In this document: piece by piece, positions 7,727-11,767 of the stretch
Numbering within the stretch: position 1 is the stretch's first letter
How the letters are laid out: every line of letters starts with the position of its first letter
Assembly (NCBI GenBank): GCA_902494295.1
Contig: CABUSL010000052.1
Location: 1 to 11,767, forward strand
Length of the DNA: 11,767 nt
Reading direction: 5' to 3'
From: an uncultured Collinsella sp.
Lineage (GTDB): Bacteria; Actinomycetota; Coriobacteriia; Coriobacteriales; Coriobacteriaceae
Translations under genes and position numbers: made by a program
The notes under the pieces: generated by a model
Seen by the model: only the letters and a program-made list of their open reading frames with translations
What the model was told of the DNA's origin: nothing
Database searches by the model: none

Positions 7727-9576
7727 GAAAGATCACTCTCCGTATAGGTTCTTTGGTATCCGAGCAAATATAGGCATATCCCAACGATTATAGAGGATAG
7801 GGTTCCCGCAACCGCCGCCTTGGCGACGACCGCGGCTGCAAGGCCGGCAATTTCCATATGGTGTGCAAGACAGGACGCCGCTGCGCAGCCTATGCCGGTG
7901 ACAGCGATGGCGGCGATTGCGGCAAGGTTTGAGCTCTGATCGGCACGCTTGGCATGGGCATTGAGCAGCGCAGATGACGCCGCGGCAGTTGCCGCGACCA
8001 GCACAAAGGCAGCCCAAAGGAGCGGGTCTCCCAGCGCTGCGGCAACGTTACCGAGCCCCAGCACGCCTCCGGCTGAAAGCGCGACCGTGGCCAGACGGGC
8101 AAAAAGCGCGCCCATGCCCGTTGCCGCGGCGGCGCTTGCCGGGCCGAGCCAAAATGACGCGACGCCGGCGGTGACCCCAGCTGCCAGGAAGGTATTGCCG
8201 GTCAGACAGCCAAGCGCGAGTGCGCAGGTGAGTGCGGCGCTCGCGGCAGCCTCGGTGCGACCCCAGGCAATCCACCAACCGGACATGGCAGCGGCAAAGA
8301 TCACCGCGACGGGCAACATCGACAGGATGCCCTGCGCCTGCATGGTGGCGTTGGCCATGAGCACCAAAAAGCCCACAGCCGAGATGGCCGAGCCGATCTG
8401 TGGGGCCAGGCCGGCCGCCGCTCCGATTGCGATAGCCGCAATGACCAGGCCGGGAAGCGCCGCGACCCCGGTCGTTTGCATCAGCAAAAAGCTAAAGGTG
8501 CCGCACGTTAGCGCCGAGATAGCGCGCATGGTGTAGTCGCGCGCATGGCTCCAGCGCGTGCCCGCCCAGCCGAGTGCGGGGTCGACCTCGATGGCGTCGT
8601 CTTCGTAGTGCGACGGCTCGATATCGTCGAGCTCCTGCTCGTCATCCGAAAGTTCGCCAACCATTTGCTCCAGGCTGCGACGGCCTTCGCGCACGCTGCC
8701 CAGACCGGCAAGGAGCTGGTCGCAAAATGCCTCGATGCTGTTGGGGCGGTCCTGCGGCATGGGGGAGAGCGCGCTCATGAGCGCGGCCTCGGCTCCCGGG
8801 GGAAAGTGTGGTATCAGCTCGCCGGGATAGGTGGCGCCGCCGATGATGCGGTCGAGCGAGTCGGCGGGCGTGGCCGCCATAAAGGGAGCGCTGCCGCACA
8901 GGCCCTCGTAGATCACACAGGCGAGGGCAAAGATATCGGCGCGCTCATCGACCGTGCCGGTCTCGATATCGAGCTGCTCGGGCGGCATGTAGCCGATGGT
9001 GCCGCCGCGCGAGCCGCCAAAGCCACCGGCGGACGACAGTCGCGCCATGCCAAAGTCGGTGAGCTTTACATTGCCCGAGTGGTCGATGAGCACGTTGGCG
9101 GGCTTAATGTCCAGGTGGAGCACGCCATTACTATGGGCGAAGGTGAGCGCCTGGCCCAGGGCATCGGCAATGGCCGCGGCCTCGTCAAAGGTAAGTGAGT
9201 GGCCGTCCACGCGATGCAAAAATTCGGCCAGCGACATGCCATCGACATATTCCATAACCAGGTAGGCATAGGCTGTGTCGTGCGTAAAGTCGATGACCTG
9301 CACGATATTGGGATGTTGAAGCATGGCGGCGGTGTGCGCCTCGCGCAGGACATCCATGATGTCGCTGGCGGGCATGCCGGCACCGTTGATAAGGGGGATG
9401 CGCTTAATGGCGACGCGGCGGCGCAGGTGCGTGTCGCGGCAGATCTCGATGGAGCCAAAACCGCCGGTCGTAAGTGTCTCGAGCGGCTGGTACCGCTTGA
9501 GCAGCTCGCGAGAGCTGGTGCCCTCCAAAGGAACGTCCGGCGAGAACCGGGCGGTATGTTGCGAGAAAAGCGGCAT
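7723..9576 (-). CDS. Ser/Thr protein kinase fused to a polytopic membrane domain (non-RD)
   Basis: This is a 617-residue protein. The N-terminal kinase domain (about 27-290) has Lys58 in VAIK, Glu79, catalytic Asp156, Asn161, DFG 174-176, GTIGYMPPEQ and ERADIFAL. Two departures from consensus are clear: the catalytic loop reads HLD (154-156) instead of HRD, and the glycine loop reads LTTGGFGSI, lacking the first Gly. All residues needed for phosphotransfer remain, so activity is likely. An acidic linker (about 300-340) leads to about ten hydrophobic Ala/Gly/Leu-rich helices (about 350-608) that I cannot assign to a known transporter or sensor family. There are no PASTA repeats. The kinase heads the operon and its TGA overlaps the fhaA start. 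It could stand in for PknA, though this is inference. TTG at 9582 is in frame, but GAGGG (9587-9583) is 6 nt from ATG 9576, which is preferred. Confidence 0.92.
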   Translation of the reverse strand: MPLFSQHTARFSPDVPLEGTSSRELLKRYQPLETLTTGGFGSIEICRDTHLRRRVAIKRIPLINGAGMPASDIMDVLREAHTAAMLQHPNIVQVIDFTHDTAYAYLVMEYVDGMSLAEFLHRVDGHSLTFDEAAAIADALGQALTFAHSNGVLHLDIKPANVLIDHSGNVKLTDFGMARLSSAGGFGGSRGGTIGYMPPEQLDIETGTVDERADIFALACVIYEGLCGSAPFMAATPADSLDRIIGGATYPGELIPHFPPGAEAALMSALSPMPQDRPNSIEAFCDQLLAGLGSVREGRRSLEQMVGELSDDEQELDDIEPSHYEDDAIEVDPALGWAGTRWSHARDYTMRAISALTCGTFSFLLMQTTGVAALPGLVIAAIAIGAAAGLAPQIGSAISAVGFLVLMANATMQAQGILSMLPVAVIFAAAMSGWWIAWGRTEAAASAALTCALALGCLTGNTFLAAGVTAGVASFWLGPASAAAATGMGALFARLATVALSAGGVLGLGNVAAALGDPLLWAAFVLVAATAAASSALLNAHAKRADQSSNLAAIAAIAVTGIGCAAASCLAHHMEIAGLAAAVVAKAAVAGTLSSIIVGICLYLLGYQRTYTESDLS

Positions 9577-9582
9577 GGCCAA

Positions 9583-9587
9583 CCCTC
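9583..9587 (-). promoter_or_regulatory. Ribosome binding site deciding the start of the polytopic kinase
   Basis: GAGGG on the minus strand is 6 nt before ATG 9576. The in-frame TTG at 9582 directly abuts the site and could not be served by it, so ATG is the chosen start. Confidence 0.7.
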
Positions 9588-9656
9588 GTGCGTTTAAAGT
9601 TCGTTTGCGAGCGGCGGGCGCGGGGCCGAGCCATTCGCGGTGGCATAGATGCTGCT

Positions 9657-9665
9657 AGTGTAGCA
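9657..9665 (-). promoter_or_regulatory. Candidate extended -10 promoter for the kinase-fha-pstP-rodA/pbpA operon
   Basis: The minus strand reads TGCTACACT, an extended -10 (TGn followed by TACACT, four of six matches to TATAAT). It lies in the 144-bp gap between the YcxB-like gene and the kinase, which predicts a leader of roughly 70-75 nt. No good -35 is visible at 16-18 bp, which is acceptable for an extended -10 promoter. The hexamer lies inside a perfect TGCTA-N3-TAGCA inverted repeat (9653-9665), which might be an operator or chance. Confidence 0.4.
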
Positions 9666-9720
9666 CGCTCGGGCGGATGGCGAGGATAACGGGATGCGAG
9701 GCTGCCTGTCTGTCTTGGCC

Positions 9721-10437
9721 TTAGCGCTTATTCTTGTTCTTCTTCTGCTTGCGCTGCTTGCCCTTGGTCTCCTGGGGCTTGTCGCCCTGCTTGGCCTCGG
9801 CGGCGGCCTTTTCAGCCTTCATCTTCTTGCGCTTGGTCTCGATGCGGAGTTTTTTGTTGATGCGCGCCTTAAGGAAGGTACCAAACTGCTCGGCATCGCC
9901 GCGAATAAAGGTTTCCTTAGGGATCGTCACGCCCTGGTCGGCGAACATGGCCACAAAGATGCGCTCGCCGTCGAGCACGTGGTCGAGCTTCTCAAACGGG
10001 AAAAACTGCGACTTGCCGCTCTTGCCCCAAACCATCAGGCCGTCCTCGTTGGCGGCGACGCGGCGATAGCGGCCACCCATGGACTCGTCGGCCTCGACGG
10101 AATCGATAAAGTCGCGGGCGAGGGTGTGGTGCAGGTTTTTGCTCCACCAGGCCAAAAAGGCGCCGAACACGATCAACACGACGCCAAACTTGATCCAGTT
10201 GCCGCCGGCCACCAGCATGCCGATGCCGATGAGCGCGGCAATTGCCGCGGCGACATACAGCGAGCCGCGACGCCTGGGCGAGGCGACCAGGCGGGCGAAG
10301 TCGGTGACCAGGTCGTTTTCGTACTGGTACTCGTTGAGGTACAGGATGCCGTCATCGGCTGCGGCCTGCTCCTCGAGCGCGACCTCGACCTGGTCGGCTG
10401 CTTCGGAGGGAACGAGGTTGCTCTCTGCGTCTGCCAT
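9721..10437 (-). CDS. YcxB-like membrane protein with Lys-rich tail
   Basis: This is a 238-residue membrane protein of unknown function. A polar, acidic N-terminus (1 to about 55) is followed by two closely spaced membrane helices (about 60-79 and 82-99). A cytoplasmic domain (about 105-190) has the YcxB-like pattern: an EDG strand, a region FFPFEKLDHVLDGERIFVAMF, then a TIPKETF strand and a short amphipathic end. The last 48 residues are strongly basic (KRKKMK, KGKQRKQKKNKNKR), which suggests binding to nucleic acid or acidic lipids, though this is only inference. The ATG at 10437 is supported by AGGAG (10452-10448) with 10-nt spacing. It is divergent from dnaX and 144 bp upstream of the kinase operon on the same strand. 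No terminator hairpin is evident after its TAA, so read-through into the kinase operon is possible. The family call rests on pattern only. Confidence 0.78.
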   Translation of the reverse strand: MADAESNLVPSEAADQVEVALEEQAAADDGILYLNEYQYENDLVTDFARLVASPRRRGSLYVAAAIAALIGIGMLVAGGNWIKFGVVLIVFGAFLAWWSKNLHHTLARDFIDSVEADESMGGRYRRVAANEDGLMVWGKSGKSQFFPFEKLDHVLDGERIFVAMFADQGVTIPKETFIRGDAEQFGTFLKARINKKLRIETKRKKMKAEKAAAEAKQGDKPQETKGKQRKQKKNKNKR

Positions 10438-10478
10438 GCTCTTTGGACTCCTATCGCGGCGGGCTCGCCGTACGGGTT

Positions 10479-10484
10479 ATTATG
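10479..10484 (-). promoter_or_regulatory. Weak -10-like hexamer for the YcxB-like gene in the divergent gap
   Basis: CATAAT on the minus strand (five of six to consensus) lies about 40 nt upstream of the YcxB-like ATG. The overlapping + strand reads TATTAT (10478-10483), facing dnaX. No matching -35 was found for either direction, so this is a candidate only. Confidence 0.25.
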
Positions 10485-10494
10485 AATGCAGTAT

Positions 10495-10512
10495 GCCGTG
10501 CGACCGCATGGC
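10495..10512. repeat. Short inverted repeat in the dnaX leader region
   Basis: GCCGTGC and GCATGGC flank GACC, giving a 7-bp stem with one G-U pair when read as RNA. It lies 40 bp before the dnaX ATG in the divergent intergenic gap. It may be an operator or leader hairpin, or simply a product of high GC content. Confidence 0.3.
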
Positions 10513-10552
10513 CGTCGCGGCAACAAGACTCAGTATACCCGGGGGAGCACCC

Positions 10553-11767
10553 ATGGAATCGTTGTACCGAAAGTATCGCCCGCTCACCTTCGAATCCGTG
10601 GTGGGCCAGCAGCATATCGTCTCGACGCTCGAGCACGCCATCACCGAGGGGCGCCTGTCCCACGCCTACCTGTTCTGCGGACCGCGCGGCACGGGCAAGA
10701 CCACCATGGCGCGCATTCTGGCCAAGGCGCTGCTGTGCCGTAATGCCGAGGCAGCGCGCGCCGAGGGTGCAAGCGGCTGCATGCCCGACGGTACTTGCGA
10801 GGAGTGCGAGCTCATTGCCGAGGGCAACCACCCGGATGTCTACGAGCTCGATGCCGCCTCCCGCACGGGCGTGGACAATGTGCGCGAGGAGATCATCAAC
10901 TCCGTCAACTTTGCCCCGGTGCGCGGCAAGTACAAGATCTATATCATCGACGAGGTCCACATGCTCACGACGGCGGCGTTCAACGCGCTGCTCAAGACGC
11001 TCGAGGAGCCGCCGGCGCACGTGATTTTTGTGCTGTGCACCACCGACCCGCAAAAGATTCTGGAGACCATCCTCTCGCGCTGCCAGCGCTTCGATTTCCA
11101 CCGCATCGGCAACGAGGATATCGAGCATCGCCTGGCATACGTGTGCGAGCAGGAGGGCTTCGATTACGACGACGAGGCGCTGGCTATCGTGGCGCGCCAT
11201 GCAAAGGGCGGCATGCGCGACGCGTTGTCCACGCTGGAGCAGCTGAGCGTCTTTGGCAACGGTTCTGTGCATGCGGACGACGCCCGCTCGCTTTTAGGCG
11301 AGGTTTCGGACCAGATTCTGGGCGAGTTTTCCCGCGCCATTGCCGATCGCGATGTTGCCGAGCTGTATGGACTTATTCGCGCGCAGGTCGAGGAAGGTAA
11401 CGATCTGCTGGAGCTGACGCGCGACCTGGTGGCGCACGTGCGCGACGTGTATGTTGCCTGCGTTGCCGGCGCCCGTGCCGAGTTGTTTGAGGGCGGCTCC
11501 GAGCAGGCCGAGGCGCTTGCTGCCGAGGCCGCTGCCTTTGGCGAGCATCCTGCCGACCGCCTGGCCCGTGTGCTGACAGTGCTCGACGATGCCGCACTGG
11601 AGATGAGGGGCGCGAGCGACGTGCGCCTGGTGCTCGAGATTGCCTGCACGCGTCTGGCGCGTCCCGAGGCTGATTTAACGATTGAGGCATTGGCCGAGCG
11701 CGTGGCACGCCTGGAGGCCATGGTTGCCAACGCCGCCGTGCCGGCGAGCGTGGCTGCTGCTCAGGCC
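10553..11767 (+). CDS. dnaX: DNA polymerase III subunit tau/gamma (5' part, runs off the right edge)
   Basis: This is the AAA+ clamp-loader ATPase that loads the sliding clamp and tethers polymerase cores at the fork. 405 residues are present without a stop. The N-terminus ESLYRKYRPLTFESVVGQQH is typical. Walker A is GPRGTGKT (43-50), Walker B is IIDEVH (131-136), and the sensor/arginine-finger region is ILSRCQRF (Arg176). Zinc-module cysteines are Cys62, 76, 82 and 85, spaced more widely than the usual C-x8-C-x2-C-x2-C. The lid and collar domains follow (about 180-370). The tail beyond 385 is Ala-rich and begins the variable region. The ATG at 10553 has GGGGGAG at 5-nt spacing. The gene is divergent from the YcxB-like gene with a 115-bp gap. 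Whether a gamma form is made by frameshifting cannot be judged, since any slippery site would lie beyond the edge. Confidence 0.97.
   Translation, partial: MESLYRKYRPLTFESVVGQQHIVSTLEHAITEGRLSHAYLFCGPRGTGKTTMARILAKALLCRNAEAARAEGASGCMPDGTCEECELIAEGNHPDVYELDAASRTGVDNVREEIINSVNFAPVRGKYKIYIIDEVHMLTTAAFNALLKTLEEPPAHVIFVLCTTDPQKILETILSRCQRFDFHRIGNEDIEHRLAYVCEQEGFDYDDEALAIVARHAKGGMRDALSTLEQLSVFGNGSVHADDARSLLGEVSDQILGEFSRAIADRDVAELYGLIRAQVEEGNDLLELTRDLVAHVRDVYVACVAGARAELFEGGSEQAEALAAEAAAFGEHPADRLARVLTVLDDAALEMRGASDVRLVLEIACTRLARPEADLTIEALAERVARLEAMVANAAVPASVAAAQA

Noticed and set aside
9404..9646. An 80-codon minus-strand ORF starting in the kinase leader
   Set aside because: Most of it overlaps the kinase N-terminus in another frame. 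It is Arg-rich with no good Shine-Dalgarno, as expected of a shadow frame.
10438..10552. Possible small SRP RNA or tRNA in the gap before dnaX
   Set aside because: Such RNAs are often near dnaX, so I looked. The 115-bp gap shows no SRP tetraloop-bearing helix, no tRNA arms and no terminator.
10451..11272. A 273-codon open frame on the minus strand opposite dnaX
   Set aside because: dnaX on the + strand has Walker A, Walker B, zinc module and arginine finger in frame, so the minus-strand frame is a shadow.

Overview
The window is GC-rich and gene-dense. It reads as a stretch of chromosome from a Gram-positive actinobacterium. Gene content and fused gene architecture suggest class Coriobacteriia, with a Collinsella-like genome as the best guess. 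That placement is inference from gene order and protein style, not from a database match.

From about 9.58 kb down to the left edge, the minus strand carries one compact block of six genes. In order of transcription these are: a Ser/Thr protein kinase fused to a polytopic membrane domain (9576-7723); FhaA, with a DUF3662-type N-terminus and an FHA domain (7726-6713); FhaB, with one membrane anchor and an FHA domain (6706-6290); a PstP-like PP2C phosphatase with a membrane anchor (6293-4494); a single polypeptide fusing a RodA/FtsW (SEDS) glycan polymerase to a PbpA-type transpeptidase (4477-1607); and PknB, a kinase with PASTA repeats cut by the window edge (1474-1). The first four junctions are 4-bp overlaps or gaps of 6-16 bp, which argues for one transcript with translational coupling. 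A 132-bp gap holding a strong GC stem-loop precedes pknB. This is the actinobacterial cell-wall and division signalling cluster (compare fhaA-fhaB-pstP-rodA-pbpA-pknA-pknB of mycobacteria) with two changes: rodA and pbpA are one gene, and no PknA-like gene sits between pbpA and pknB, while a polytopic kinase leads the block.

The expected logic is as follows. PknB senses muropeptide or lipid II through its PASTA repeats. The kinases phosphorylate Thr residues, the FHA proteins read them, PstP removes them, and the RodA-PbpA fusion is the peptidoglycan synthase under control.

To the right are a minus-strand membrane protein of the YcxB-like type (10437-9721) and, divergent from it, the 5' part of dnaX (10553 to the right edge), the tau/gamma clamp-loader subunit. 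No RNA genes, mobile elements, CRISPR arrays or long repeats were seen. There is no gene-free stretch over 300 bp. I see no wholly new system here. The points of interest are the SEDS-PBP fusion and the non-RD polytopic kinase.
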